A model generated the notes under the pieces. It had not been told where the DNA came from, made no database searches, and was given only the letters and a program-made list of their open reading frames with translations. From positions 1 through 64,000 of the forward strand of contig CAVTHA010000004.1 of assembly GCA_963734435.1 (NCBI GenBank): a stretch of DNA of 64,000 nucleotides. The letters are read 5' to 3'. This document shows, piece by piece, positions 7,918-17,248 of the stretch. This DNA comes from Bog-756 sp963734435. GTDB lineage: Bacteria > Actinomycetota > Acidimicrobiia > Acidimicrobiales > RAAP-2. Each line of letters starts with the position of its first letter. Positions within the stretch are counted from its first letter, which is position 1. Made by a program: the position numbers and the translations under genes.

Positions 7918-9945
7918 ATGGCCAGATATGGCAGGCGGAATGTCACTTATATCCTGGCGGCGGTCGCCGCCCTCGCCCTGGTGGTAGGCGTGCTGGCGGT
8001 GCCGACGGCTCCGGCGGCGCCGTCCGGTTGGAACATCGTCACCAGCGCCAGCACAGGTGGGGGGAACAGCGACCTGCTGCTCGGAACGACCTGCCCCAAT
8101 GCCTGGAGCTGCTGGGCGGTCGGCGGGACGTTCCCCAGTCTCAACAATGGCCAACCGAGCATGCTCATCAACCACTGGGACGGCAACTCGTGGTCGGTGA
8201 CCCCCGTCGCCGCCCCGACTGGCTCGAGCGCGTCGCTCCTCTGGAACGTCACGTGCGTGACCAGCTCCGACTGCTGGGCCGTCGGTGGTCAGGCCCTCGG
8301 CGGGGCCGGTTCACCGCCCTCCACCCTGGCCGAGCACTGGGACGGATCGACCTGGACCGTCGTGCCCACGCCGGCGACATTCGGATACCTCTTCTCGGTG
8401 GCGTGCATCTCCACCGCCGACTGCTGGGCCGTCGGCACCTCGATCGCCGCCGACAACAGTGGGCCGCTCAACGGGATCGCCGACCACTGGGACGGAAGCT
8501 CGTGGTCCCAGGCGGTGACGGCGCCCTCCGGCCAGACCTACGATCAATTCAATTCGGTGGCCTGCACCGGCCCCGCCGATTGCTGGGCGGTCGGCTTCGC
8601 CGGGCCCAACCAGCAGCAGAACAATTTCCTCCCCAACGTGGCTCCCAACGTGGCCGGCGACGGGGCCTTCGCCGAGCACTGGGACGGCCTTTCCTGGACT
8701 GCGGCGAGTGTCCCCCAGGCCATCGTCCCCCTCAGCACCTATCTGTCCGCGGTGACGTGCACCTCGCCCGCCCAATGCTGGGCGGTCGGGGCCACCATGG
8801 ACGCCAGCGGCGATCCGTCGGCCACCCTGGTGCTGAGCTGGGACGGATCGACCTGGACCACCGCGCCGAGCCCGAGCCCGTCACCGACCTCCGGGTTCCT
8901 CACCGACGTGACCTGTATCGACGCCACCGCGTGCTGGGCCACCGGCGCCTACGGGTTCGCCAGCGGTCAGGGCGGTGGGGCGATCCCCTTCATCGAGAGT
9001 TGGAGCGGCACGCAGTGGTCGATCGAACCGAGTCCCAACGTCACCGCCTTCGGCTACCTCTACGGGCTGGCGTGTGTCCGCGGGGCCATGTGCCAGGCCA
9101 CCGGGTTCGCCATCACCAATTCCAACAACAACAACACCAGCCTCGGGACGTTGGTCGAGCAATTGCAACTCCCGGCCGCCGGCAACCAGGGGTTGTGGTT
9201 GTCGGCCTCCGACGGCGGCGTGTTCACGTTGGGCGAGGCTGGCTTCGCCGGGTCGCTCGGTGGGGTGCACCTCAATCGGCCGGTGGTCGGGATGGCCCCG
9301 ACCCCCGACGGCGGGGGCTACTGGTTGGTGGCCTCCGACGGCGGCGTCTTCAGCTTCGGCGATGCCCGCTTCGAGGGGTCGACCGGTGCCCTGCAGCTCA
9401 ACCGGCCGGTGGTCGGGATGGCCCCGACCCCCGACGGCGGGGGCTACTGGTTGGTGGCCTCCGACGGCGGCGTGTTCACCTTCGGCGATGCCCGCTTCGA
9501 GGGGTCGACCGGTGCCCTGCAGCTCAACCGGCCGGTGGTCGGGATGGCCCCGACCCCCGACGGCGGGGGCTACTGGTTGGTGGCCTCCGACGGCGGCGTG
9601 TTCACCTTCGGCGATGCCCGCTTCGAGGGGTCGACCGGTGCCGTGCAGCTCAACCGGCCGGTGGTCGGGATGGCCCGCACCCCCGACGGCGGGGGCTACT
9701 GGTTGGTGGCCTCCGACGGCGGCGTGTTCACCTTCGGCGATGCTGCCTACTGGGGCTCGGTGCCGGGCCAGGGCATCGGCACCCCGGTCAGGGTGGTGGG
9801 CGTGGCCCCTACCCCCGACGGCGGCGGGTACTGGCTGGTCGACCAAGCCGGAGGGGTCTACGCGTACGGCGACGCCGGCTTCTTCGGAGCCATGACGGGG
9901 CTCCGGCTGTCTGGCCCGGTCACCGGCGTGGCGGCGCGGTCCTGA
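7918..9945 (+). CDS. Secreted two-module repeat protein (CWAVG repeats plus GYWLVASDGG repeats)
   Basis: ATG 7918 follows AAGGAG. Residues 8-33 form a signal peptide. The N-terminal half holds about seven imperfect repeats of roughly 55 residues, each with a cysteine pair around CWAVG (for example VTCVTSSDCWAVGG) followed by EHWDGSxW. The C-terminal third holds about seven repeats of 42 residues with the core GYWLVASDGGVFTFGDA and LNRPVVGMAPTPDGG. Both units look like beta-propeller or beta-sheet blades and probably fold outside the cell; the paired cysteines may form intrablade disulfides. Two other window proteins (26762 and 56401) share the second repeat. No enzymatic motif is seen; binding or surface-layer roles are guesses. 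Confidence 0.8.
   Translation: MARYGRRNVTYILAAVAALALVVGVLAVPTAPAAPSGWNIVTSASTGGGNSDLLLGTTCPNAWSCWAVGGTFPSLNNGQPSMLINHWDGNSWSVTPVAAPTGSSASLLWNVTCVTSSDCWAVGGQALGGAGSPPSTLAEHWDGSTWTVVPTPATFGYLFSVACISTADCWAVGTSIAADNSGPLNGIADHWDGSSWSQAVTAPSGQTYDQFNSVACTGPADCWAVGFAGPNQQQNNFLPNVAPNVAGDGAFAEHWDGLSWTAASVPQAIVPLSTYLSAVTCTSPAQCWAVGATMDASGDPSATLVLSWDGSTWTTAPSPSPSPTSGFLTDVTCIDATACWATGAYGFASGQGGGAIPFIESWSGTQWSIEPSPNVTAFGYLYGLACVRGAMCQATGFAITNSNNNNTSLGTLVEQLQLPAAGNQGLWLSASDGGVFTLGEAGFAGSLGGVHLNRPVVGMAPTPDGGGYWLVASDGGVFSFGDARFEGSTGALQLNRPVVGMAPTPDGGGYWLVASDGGVFTFGDARFEGSTGALQLNRPVVGMAPTPDGGGYWLVASDGGVFTFGDARFEGSTGAVQLNRPVVGMARTPDGGGYWLVASDGGVFTFGDAAYWGSVPGQGIGTPVRVVGVAPTPDGGGYWLVDQAGGVYAYGDAGFFGAMTGLRLSGPVTGVAARS
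9274..9745 (+). repeat. 126-bp near-identical tandem repeats inside repeat protein 1
   Basis: Three complete units start at 9274, 9400 and 9526, and a nearly complete fourth at 9652. Each encodes one 42-residue blade. Units two and three are almost base-for-base identical, so they arose recently or are kept alike by recombination. Copy number in the assembly could be collapsed or expanded. Confidence 0.9.
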
Positions 9946-9972
9946 TCGGAGCGTCTCGCTGACCAGAGCAGT

Positions 9973-10842
9973 TCAGTCGATGAACGAGAACAGGAACAAT
10001 TGGGTGGCGTAGGCGACGAGCCGGGGTGGAGCCGACCCGCGCTCCCCGCAATCCCACAGGGCCATGTCCGCCGACGAGTAGCCGTCGCCGGCATGACGGG
10101 CCCGGTTGTGCGCCAATACCCACGACGAGCGGCACGCATCGAGGAGGTGGACGGTCAGGTCGATGCTCGGGGCGAACCACGTGCGGGGTCCGGGCCCCAC
10201 CATCTCGCCGACGGCGCCGGGCATGGTGTCGGCCAGCACCACCAGGGCCAGGGGGTCGACGGTGCCGTCGCCCTGGAACGGGGTCTCGTCGAAGCGGTAC
10301 CACATGGCCCGCTCGGCCCGGTCGGGGACGTAATCGCCGTCCCACGGGGCATGGCCGATGGCGGCGCGCCCCTCCACCCGCCGGTCCCAGAACGGCATGG
10401 GCTCGAAGGTGGTGGCCCCGGGCGGGGGCGGGTCGCGGAACGACGGGCACTCGTCGGGAACCGGGACGCTGTCCGGAGGGGCCAGATCGGTGAAGGAGAA
10501 CCCGGGTCGGGGCGAGCCGAAGATGCCGGTCGTGACGTGTCCCCGTGCGGCCTCCCGGTTGGCCACCTCGGCGCGGAGATGGGACATCGACCGGCCCCGC
10601 CGGAGGAGCTCGACCTCGATCCGGACCGGCCCGTCAGCCACTTGGGCCACGAACGCGGTGTGCACGGTCCGCAGCGCCTGAGAGGGATCGCCCAGTAGGT
10701 CACCCATGGCCCGGAGCGCCAGCGCAGTGACGATTCCCCCTTGGGGGAGCGGGTTGAGGTTCCAGGTGCCGTCGATGTCGGCCTCGTAGCGCCCCGGGAC
10801 CGTTGCCTTCACCGACGTCGTGGCCGAGAAGGCATCGCTCAC
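9973..10842 (-). CDS. Acyl-CoA thioesterase-like protein (TesB-type double hotdog)
   Basis: The 289-aa protein begins with a hotdog domain whose conserved features are NLNPLPQGGIVTALALRAM (the G-G loop before the central helix), TVHTAFVAQVADGPVRIEV and the strand GRSMSHLRAEV. The second half repeats the pattern with ADTMPGAVGEM and WFAPSIDLTVHLLD, followed by GYSSADMALWDCG near the end. This is the TesB-like arrangement in which two hotdog folds form one thioesterase unit acting on acyl-CoA. No operon partners are adjacent; convergent with repeat protein 1. ATG start at 10842. Confidence 0.82.
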   Translation of the reverse strand: MSDAFSATTSVKATVPGRYEADIDGTWNLNPLPQGGIVTALALRAMGDLLGDPSQALRTVHTAFVAQVADGPVRIEVELLRRGRSMSHLRAEVANREAARGHVTTGIFGSPRPGFSFTDLAPPDSVPVPDECPSFRDPPPPGATTFEPMPFWDRRVEGRAAIGHAPWDGDYVPDRAERAMWYRFDETPFQGDGTVDPLALVVLADTMPGAVGEMVGPGPRTWFAPSIDLTVHLLDACRSSWVLAHNRARHAGDGYSSADMALWDCGERGSAPPRLVAYATQLFLFSFID

Positions 10843-11084
10843 GACCGCAGATGCTCCCGTGAGGTTCTCGAGGTGTCAACCCCGGCTCTCCGTGTCTGCC
10901 CGCCAGGCGCCGGCCGCTCGGGCCGGCCCGGGGCCGGCGGTCGGCGCCGCCGGACGGGCTGTGGGCAGCGGAGTCTCCGGCCCTGTGTTTGCCCTGGTCA
11001 GGCGCGAAACGACTCGGCTATGGTCGATCGTGACAGCGTCCGTCATCCGGTGGGGCCGTCGCCCCATGGCAGCAGCGAGGTCCG

Positions 11085-11669
11085 ATGAACATCGTGGTGA
11101 GCAACGTCAAGGGCGGGGTCGGGAAGACCACCACGGCGGTCTATCTGGCTGCCGTGGCCGTCGAGCGCGGCTGGGACCCGGTCACCCTGATCGACGCCGA
11201 CCGGCAGGCGTCCTCGGCCGAGTGGCTCGAACAGCGACCCATCGAGGGCGTCGACCTGGTCGAAGCACCATCGGAGCGGACCGTGTCGCGCGCCATGTCC
11301 AGCAACCGCGGCCTGGCGGTGGTCGACACGCCGCCGGGCGACGAGCGGATCGTACGGGCCACCCTGGACCGGGCCAACGCGGTGATCGTCCCCACCCGGG
11401 CCGGCGGGGTCGAGTACTCGCGGGTGACGGCCACCTTGGACATGGTCGGGCGCCGCACGCCCTACGGGGTGGTCATCACCGCGGCGCGCCTCGGCACCAA
11501 CGACCTGGAGGAGGCCATCCAGTGGTGGACGGAGTCGAAGGTGCCGGTCTGGGGGATCATCCCCGAGCGGGTGGGCATCGCCGCCGGGCCGGAGGCCAGG
11601 CTGTACCGCGAGGGCCTGGACGGCTACGACGCCGTGCTCAAGAAGGTGCTTCGCCGCCGCTCCGGCTGA
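11085..11669 (+). CDS. Orphan ParA/MinD-type ATPase
   Basis: The N-terminus has the deviant Walker A box KGGVGKTTT (residues 9-17, signature Lys9 and Lys14), the Walker A' block LIDADRQASSAEW with Asp, and Walker B LAVVDTPPG. The 194-aa length fits minimal ParA-like ATPases that dimerise on ATP and position cargo on the nucleoid. There is no parB, no parS-like palindrome and no chemotaxis or secretion partner beside it, so the cargo is unknown. The ATG at 11085 follows GAGGTCC. An upstream stretch of 240 bases (10843-11084) shows no gene. Confidence 0.85.
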   Translation: MNIVVSNVKGGVGKTTTAVYLAAVAVERGWDPVTLIDADRQASSAEWLEQRPIEGVDLVEAPSERTVSRAMSSNRGLAVVDTPPGDERIVRATLDRANAVIVPTRAGGVEYSRVTATLDMVGRRTPYGVVITAARLGTNDLEEAIQWWTESKVPVWGIIPERVGIAAGPEARLYREGLDGYDAVLKKVLRRRSG

Positions 11670-11672
11670 TGC

Positions 11673-12065
11673 TCACGGCGAAAGGCCACCGGGCCCGGGC
11701 GGAACGTCCACCGCATGCTCCTCGAGCGCCGACAGCGGGACCACGTCGAGCGCTCGCTCGTGGGTCGATGCCAGCACGACGTAGGCCGCTGCCCCGTCGT
11801 GGTGGGCCCGCAGCCAGTTGCCTGCGGTCACGCACCAGCGGTCGCCGGGGACCAGCCCGGGAAAGCGGAACTGGGGCAGCGGGGTGGTCAGGTCGTTGCC
11901 GATGCTCCGCTGGTGCTCGAGGAACTCGGCGGTGACCACGGCGCAGATGGTGTGGCTCCCCCGGTCCTCTGGGCCGGTGTTGCAGCAGCCGTCTCGGTAG
12001 AAGCCGGTGAGCGGGTCGGTGCTGCAGGGCTCGATCTCGCCGCCGAGCACGTTGCGATCGCCCAT
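11673..12065 (-). CDS. DUF2237 family protein
   Basis: The sequence follows the DUF2237 pattern closely: NVLGGEIEPCSTDPLTGF then YRDGCCNTGPEDRGSHT, ICAVVTAEFLEHQRSIGNDL, PGLVPGDRWCVTAGNW and ATHERALDVVPL-like text at the end. At 130 aa it is full length. The conserved cysteines in EPC, DGCC and RWC suggest a metal or redox role, but the family has no established function that I can state. Its stop codon lies three bases from the ParA stop (convergent). ATG start at 12065. Confidence 0.88.
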   Translation of the reverse strand: MGDRNVLGGEIEPCSTDPLTGFYRDGCCNTGPEDRGSHTICAVVTAEFLEHQRSIGNDLTTPLPQFRFPGLVPGDRWCVTAGNWLRAHHDGAAAYVVLASTHERALDVVPLSALEEHAVDVPPGPGGLSP

Positions 12066-12145
12066 CGGCCAATTATCCCAGGCGAAAGGCCCCCCGTCAG
12101 CTGGACCGAGGAGGCGGAGGCGTCCCCATGGCCGGCGTCAGCCGG

Positions 12146-12394
12146 TCAGCTGTTGTAGCCGTAGAGCTCGCTGTGGTCACCCGCGCCCGTCGGCACCAGG
12201 TCGATCTGGAAGCCGTCCACCATGTCGATACGTTGCAGGGCGTCCACATGACTGCGTCCCGGACCGCGCCATTTGGTCTTGGCCTTGGCGTTGGCGTCCA
12301 TCCGGTCCTCGGCCACGAGCAGGACCACTTCGTGGTCCTCGCCCATTCGGCCCTCGTCCATCGACCCACCCAGAAACGCCACGTAGAGGTGCAT
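12146..12394 (-). CDS. DUF1543-like small protein
   Basis: The 82-aa product MHLYVAFLGGSMDEGRMGED continues with EVVLLVAEDRMDANAKAKTKW and HVDALQRIDMVDGFQIDLV, a pattern I associate with DUF1543 (a small beta-rich protein of unknown role with an xxYLGGxxxG start). I start at ATG 12394; an in-frame GTG at 12415 would add seven residues. It may be co-transcribed after the haloalkane dehalogenase gene, 74 bases away on the same strand. Confidence 0.65.
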   Translation of the reverse strand: MHLYVAFLGGSMDEGRMGEDHEVVLLVAEDRMDANAKAKTKWRGPGRSHVDALQRIDMVDGFQIDLVPTGAGDHSELYGYNS

Positions 12395-12468
12395 GCCCGA
12401 GGATAGCGACGTCACCCCGAAGCGGTCGGGTCCCAGATCTCCGTGCCGGGTGGGGCGACGCCGGAAGA

Positions 12469-13377
12469 TCAGGTGGCGCGGACGAACTCGGCGACGACGG
12501 TGGCCAGTTCGGGCCCGCGGTCCTCCTGGAGGAAGTGGCCGCCGCCGGCGATGGTCGCGTGGGGTTGGCCGCGGGCTCCGGGGATGTGCTCCTGCAGGTA
12601 CCGGTCGGACCCGGCCGTGATCGGGTCGCCGTCACTGAAGGCGGTGAGGAAGGGCTTGTCGAACGTCTCGAGGACCTGCCAGGCGCGCCGGTTCGCTTCC
12701 GCCGCCGGGTCGGACGGGGAGATGGGCACGAGGGTGGGGAATTGGCGGGCCCCTTCCGTGTAGGTCTGGTCCGGGAAGGGCGCGTCGTAGCCGGCCATGA
12801 CCTCGGGGCTGAGGTCGGTCGTGCACCCCGAGTTGACGATCGACCCGGTCGGGAAGACCTCGACCTCCTGTGAGAACTTGAGCCAGGCCAGGAAGGCATC
12901 ACCCGGAGGCCGGTCCCCGGTGGGGAGAAAGGTGTTGGCCGCCACCACCCGGGAAAACCGATCAGGGTGCTCACCGACCAGCCGGAGTCCGATCAACCCG
13001 CCCCAGTCCTGGCCCACCAGCGTGACATCTGACAGCCCGAGCGAATCGAACAGGAGGGACCGTATCCATTCGACATGGCGGGCGAAGGTGTACTCCGACC
13101 GGGGTGTCGGCTTGTCCGATCGCCCGAACCCGACCAGATCGGGAGCGATCGAGCGCAACCCGGCCTCGGAGAGCACCGGGATCATGTGACGGTAGAGGAA
13201 GCACCACGAGGGCTCGCCGTGGAGCAGGACGACGACCGGGCCGTCGGCCGGACCTTCGTCGAGGTAGTGCACCCGCAGGGTGCCGCCGTCCTGGTCGGGG
13301 ATCTGGGCCTCGTGCGGGTCGAAGTCGAAGCCGGGAAGGTCGGCGAAACAGCTGTCTGGTGTCCGGAGAACCTGCAT
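12469..13377 (-). CDS. Haloalkane dehalogenase-like alpha/beta hydrolase
   Basis: The 302-aa protein shows the haloalkane dehalogenase signature: HGEPSWCFLYR (oxyanion region, His53 to Pro56), the nucleophile elbow VGQDWGGLIG with Asp124 rather than Ser and Trp125 for halide stabilisation, and a C-terminal GGGHFLQEDRG carrying the catalytic His. These enzymes cleave carbon-halogen bonds hydrolytically to an alcohol and halide. The first segment (TPDSCFADLPGFDFDPH) is also typical of the DhlA/DhmA branch. I start at ATG 13377; the frame extends 27 codons upstream to 13458 through unlikely sequence. A palindrome at 13449-13465 lies in its upstream region. Confidence 0.85.
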   Translation of the reverse strand: MQVLRTPDSCFADLPGFDFDPHEAQIPDQDGGTLRVHYLDEGPADGPVVVLLHGEPSWCFLYRHMIPVLSEAGLRSIAPDLVGFGRSDKPTPRSEYTFARHVEWIRSLLFDSLGLSDVTLVGQDWGGLIGLRLVGEHPDRFSRVVAANTFLPTGDRPPGDAFLAWLKFSQEVEVFPTGSIVNSGCTTDLSPEVMAGYDAPFPDQTYTEGARQFPTLVPISPSDPAAEANRRAWQVLETFDKPFLTAFSDGDPITAGSDRYLQEHIPGARGQPHATIAGGGHFLQEDRGPELATVVAEFVRAT

Positions 13378-13448
13378 CGGCTTGGCTGCCTCGCTCTCGT
13401 TCGGTCTCGGAGGGGTGGTCGGGTATCGGGACGAGGGGACCAACGATA

Positions 13449-13465
13449 TGACATTCAATGTGTCA
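13449..13465. promoter_or_regulatory. Palindromic operator-like site between haloalkane dehalogenase and ilvD
   Basis: TGACA and TGTCA flank a seven-base centre (TTCAATG), giving a 17-base dyad in an AT-rich island within GC-rich DNA. It lies 72 bases before the haloalkane dehalogenase start and 95 before ilvD. The geometry suits a dimeric regulator, but no regulator gene is beside it. Confidence 0.45.
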
Positions 13466-13559
13466 ATTGATGCTAGCCGCGGGCCCGACCGGTCGGCCCG
13501 GGCCTGGCCGTCCCCGTTCGGCTACTCGCCCCGGTTCCCCCACGCCATACCATGCACCC

Positions 13560-15276
13560 ATGAGCGATGCGCGATCCATCGATGCGTCCGAGCAGCCGCT
13601 GCGCGGTGTGAAACCCCGCAGCTACCAGGTCACCGACGGCCCCACCCGGGCGCCGGCCCGGGCCATGCTCCGGGCCGTCGGCATGACCGATGACGACTGG
13701 GACAAGCCGCAGATCGGCGTGGCCTCGTCGTGGAACGAGGTCACCCCGTGCAACCTGCCGCTCGATCGCCTGGCCAAGCGGGCCAAGGAGGGGGTCCGCC
13801 GCGCCGGGGGCTTCCCCCTCGAGTTCATGACCATCGCCGTGTCCGACGGGATCTCGATGGGCCACGAGGGGATGCGGGCGTCGCTGGTCAGCCGCGAGGT
13901 GATCGCCGACTCGGTGGAGACGATGATGCATGCCGAGCGGTTCGACGGCTTGGTCACGGTGGCCGGATGTGACAAGTCCCTGCCCGGCATGCTCATGGCC
14001 GCCGGGCGCCTCAATCTGCCCAGCGTGTTCCTCTATGGAGGATCGATCCTTCCCGGTCGGGTCGGCGCTCGCGCCCTCGACATCACCTCGGTGTTCGAGG
14101 CCGTCGGCGCCCACGCGGTCGACGCCCTGTCCGACGAAGAGCTGAGCCTGATCGAGCACAACGCCTGCCCGACGGAAGGGTCATGCGCCGGCATGTTCAC
14201 CGCCAACACCATGGCCTCGGCGGCCGAGGCTCTGGGCATGGCCCTCCCGGGCAGCTCCTCCGCGCCGGCGGTCGACCGGCGTCGGGACGATGCGGCCTTC
14301 GCCTCCGGGGAGGCGGTGGTGGGGTTGCTACGAGCCCGGTATCCGCCCGAGGGACGTGATGACCAAGGAGGCCTTCGAGAACGCCATCGCCGTCACCATG
14401 GCGCTCGGGGGGTCGACCAACGCCGTGCTCCATCTGCTCGCCATCGCCAACGAGGCGCGGGTCGACCTCGACCTCGAGGACTTCAACCGGGTGGGTGCCC
14501 GAGTGCCCCACTTGGCCGACACCAAGCCGCACGGGAAATACCACATGAGTGACCTCGACCGGATCGGGGGCGTCCCGGTGGTCATGGCGGAGCTGCTCGA
14601 CGCGGGGCTGCTCCATGGGGAGTGCATCACCGTGTCGGGGATGACCGTGGCGGAAAACCTGGCCGCCCTCGACCCACCCGGTCCCGACGGTGACGTGGTC
14701 CGAGCCGTGGGCGATCCCATCCACGCCCAGGGAGGGATCGCCGTGCTCCGCGGTTCGCTGGCTCCGAAGGGGGCTGTCGTCAAGGTGGCCGGCATCGATC
14801 AGCTGACTTTCGACGGCCCGGCCCGGGTGTTCGACGGGGAGGACGCGGCCATGGAGGCGATCCTGGCCGGGGCGATCGAGCCCAACACCGTGGTGGTCAT
14901 CCGGTACGAGGGGCCGAAGGGAGGCCCGGGGATGCGTGAGATGCTGGCCGTCACCGGAGCCATGAAGGGTGTGGGGCGTGGCGCGGACTGCGCCCTCGTC
15001 ACCGATGGCAGGTTCTCCGGCGGGACCCACGGGTTCTGCATCGGGCACGTGGCGCCCGAAGCCGTCGACGGGGGACCGATCGCCGTGGTCGCGGACGGGG
15101 ACCGGATCGTGGTGGACGTCGCCACTTACTCGATCGACCTGATGGTCGACGAGCGCGAGCTGGAGCGCCGTCGGCGTGATCTCAAGCACCCCGAGCCGCG
15201 CTATGCCACCGGCGTCCTGGCCAAGTACGCCCGGCTGGTCACCGGCGCCGAGCGGGGAGCGGTGACCGAGCCCTGA
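13560..15276 (+). CDS. ilvD: Dihydroxy-acid dehydratase, frameshifted near 14329
   Basis: IlvD dehydrates 2,3-dihydroxy-isovalerate and -methylvalerate to 2-keto acids in valine, leucine and isoleucine synthesis. The Fe-S cysteines are seen in NEVTPCNLPL, VAGCDKSLPGM and HNACPTEGSCAGM. The frame breaks at GEAVVGLL: one extra base around 14328-14331 shifts reading, and EPGIRPRDVMTKEAFEN resumes in the next frame and runs to GAVTEP and the stop at 15276. Removing one base gives 571 aa, the normal size. No other damage is visible, so an artefact or very recent mutation is likely. ATG 13560 is taken as the start; the ORF is open further upstream without coding character. Confidence 0.88.
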
Positions 15277-15292
15277 TCGAGGGCGGGCGTCC

Positions 15293-15754
15293 GTGGCGAC
15301 CTGGCAGGAATTTCGCGAGGCCGACCGGCCGTTCGCCGAGCTGGCCGAGGCCCGCATCGACGGCGAGGGACTGGTGCTGGTCGGAACGCTGCGGCGCAAT
15401 GGGTGGCCCCGGATCAGCCCCGTCGAGCCCCTCATCGTGGAAGGCGTCCTGTACCTCGGGATGATGTGGCAGTCGAGGAAGGCCCTCGATCTGTTACGCG
15501 ACCCGCGGTGCGTGGTGCACAGCGTGGTGCGCGACAAGGCCGGCACCGAGGGTGATGTGAAGGTCTACGGCCGGGCCGTCGACGTAGCTGACGCCGACGA
15601 GCGCCAGCGGTACGGTCGCGCCCTCGAGGCCCGCATCGGCTGGCGGCCCGAAGGCGACTACCACCTCTTTGCCGTCGACATCACCGAGGTGGGGTACTTC
15701 GTCGTGGCCGGGGAGGGCCACAACACCCGGACCTGGGCCGCACCCGCCCTCTAG
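15293..15754 (+). CDS. Pyridoxamine 5'-phosphate oxidase-like FMN/F420-binding protein
   Basis: This 153-aa protein has the split-barrel layout of the PNPOx-like family: GTLRRNGWPRISPVEPLI on the first strands, LYLGMMWQSRKALDLLRDPR at the dimer interface, and VVHSVVRDKAG with VKVYGRAVDV after it. Such proteins bind FMN or F420 and reduce or oxidise small molecules; the actual cofactor is not certain here. The GTG start at 15293 lies 16 bases after the ilvD stop, so the two may be co-transcribed. Confidence 0.75.
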   Translation: MATWQEFREADRPFAELAEARIDGEGLVLVGTLRRNGWPRISPVEPLIVEGVLYLGMMWQSRKALDLLRDPRCVVHSVVRDKAGTEGDVKVYGRAVDVADADERQRYGRALEARIGWRPEGDYHLFAVDITEVGYFVVAGEGHNTRTWAAPAL

Positions 15755-15803
15755 ACTCCCGGTGCAGCAGGACGGTCTGGCCAAGACTACGGGGAGGACT
15801 CGC

Positions 15804-17154
15804 GTGGGGGGGACTCGCGTGGCCGGGGCTCGCGTGGCCGGGGCTCGTGTGGCCGAGGGGGCGCGGAAGGCCTCAGCTGGGAGAAGGTGGACGGCGCTTG
15901 TCGGGGCCGGTGTCGCCCTGATCGGAAGCCTGCTGGCGGGTTGCTCCTCCACCGAGAGCCCGGCCGGTGCCGGCACCTCACGAGCGGGGATCCCGGCGTC
16001 GGCGTTCACCGATACGACGGGTGTGTCACCGCGGTCGGTGACCATCGCCAACATCTCGACCCAGGCGGGAGGCTTGTTCGCAGGGGCCGCGGTCGGCACC
16101 GAGGCCTATGCCGCCTACGTGAACGCCCAAGGCGGCATCGCCGGCCGCAAGCTGGTGGTGAGAAGCTCGGACGACCAGTTCGCGGGGGCCCTCAACAAGC
16201 AGCAGACCCGGGCGGCGGTGCAGAGTGACTTCGCCACCGTAGGTGGGTTCTCCTTGGAGGATGCCTTCGGGGGCTCGGTCCTGGCCGCCAACCCGCAGAT
16301 GCCGAACGTCTCGGAGTCACTCGATCCCGACACCGCGAAGCTGCCGAACACGTTCAGCCCGTCGCCCAGCGCACCGGGCTGGCCCCTCGGGCCGCTCACC
16401 TACTTCAAACAGCGGTTTCCCGATCAGGTTCTGCACACCGGGACCATCGTTGCCGATCTCACCTCGACGGTGATCGCCTGGGAGCACGAAAAGGCGGCCA
16501 TGGAGCACCTCGGGTACAAGGTGATCTACGACCCCGCGCTCGCCACCGACGACCACCGACTTCACCCAGAACATCGTGGCCATGAAGAATGCCGGTGTTC
16601 AGATCCTGTTCCTCGAGCAGCTGCCGGTGAACTATGCATCGGCCGCGGTGAAAGACATGAACCAGCAGAACTTCCATCCGGTCCTGGTATTGGGTGCTCC
16701 GGCGTACAGCGAGTCGTTGGTGGCCGATTCCGGTGGTCCAGGGTCCATCGATGGTGCGTACTTCGAGCAGTCCTCTGCCTTCTACCTCGGCGAGGATGCT
16801 GCTGACGTTCCCGCCGTCCGCACTTTTCTCGACTGGGTCCAGCGTGTCTCGCCCGGCTTCCATGCCGACTTCTTCACTCTGTACGGATGGCTGTGTGCGC
16901 AGCTGTTTAGCGACGCCCTGCGTGCGGCGGGCGCCAATCCGACCAGGGGTTCCCTGCTCGAGGCGCTCCGGCGAACCACCTCGTTCACCGGTTCGAACCT
17001 CATCCCCGACAGTGATCCTGCCCGTAAAGCCCCGATCAACTGCTACGTCCTCGGCCGAATCGAGAACGGCGCCTTCCAACGTATGGCCGACCCACCGGTG
17101 AGCGGTCTGACTCATGGCTTCCGCTGTGACCAGCCCTTCTTCTACCCGGCCTGA
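15804..17154 (+). CDS. ABC-type (LivK-like) substrate-binding lipoprotein, frameshifted near 16553
   Basis: GTG 15804 follows GGGGAGGA by six bases. After a repetitive basic leader (TRVAGARVAGARVA) comes a hydrophobic core and a lipobox LLAGCSS, so it is a lipoprotein. VTIANISTQAGGLFAG, YVNAQGGIAGRKLVV and FLEQLPVNYAS follow the type I periplasmic binding fold of branched-chain amino-acid receptors. Around 16551-16560 one extra C breaks the frame at ALATDD; the rest (DFTQNIVAMKNAGVQIL onward) continues in the next frame to the stop at 17154. Corrected length is 449 aa. No permease or ATPase genes are adjacent, so the transporter is elsewhere or it is a sensor. Confidence 0.8.
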
Positions 17155-17248
17155 TGCGGGGGGGCCCCGCCTGCTCGGTCCCCGGCCGGCGTGCCCGGGC
17201 AAGCCCTCCCCCGTGCTTGTCGGGGGGTTCCCGGCGTGTAACAATGGC

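Noticed and set aside
8881..9846. Minus-strand repeat-containing frame antisense to repeat protein 1
   Set aside because: It is the mirror of the 126-bp units of the plus-strand gene.
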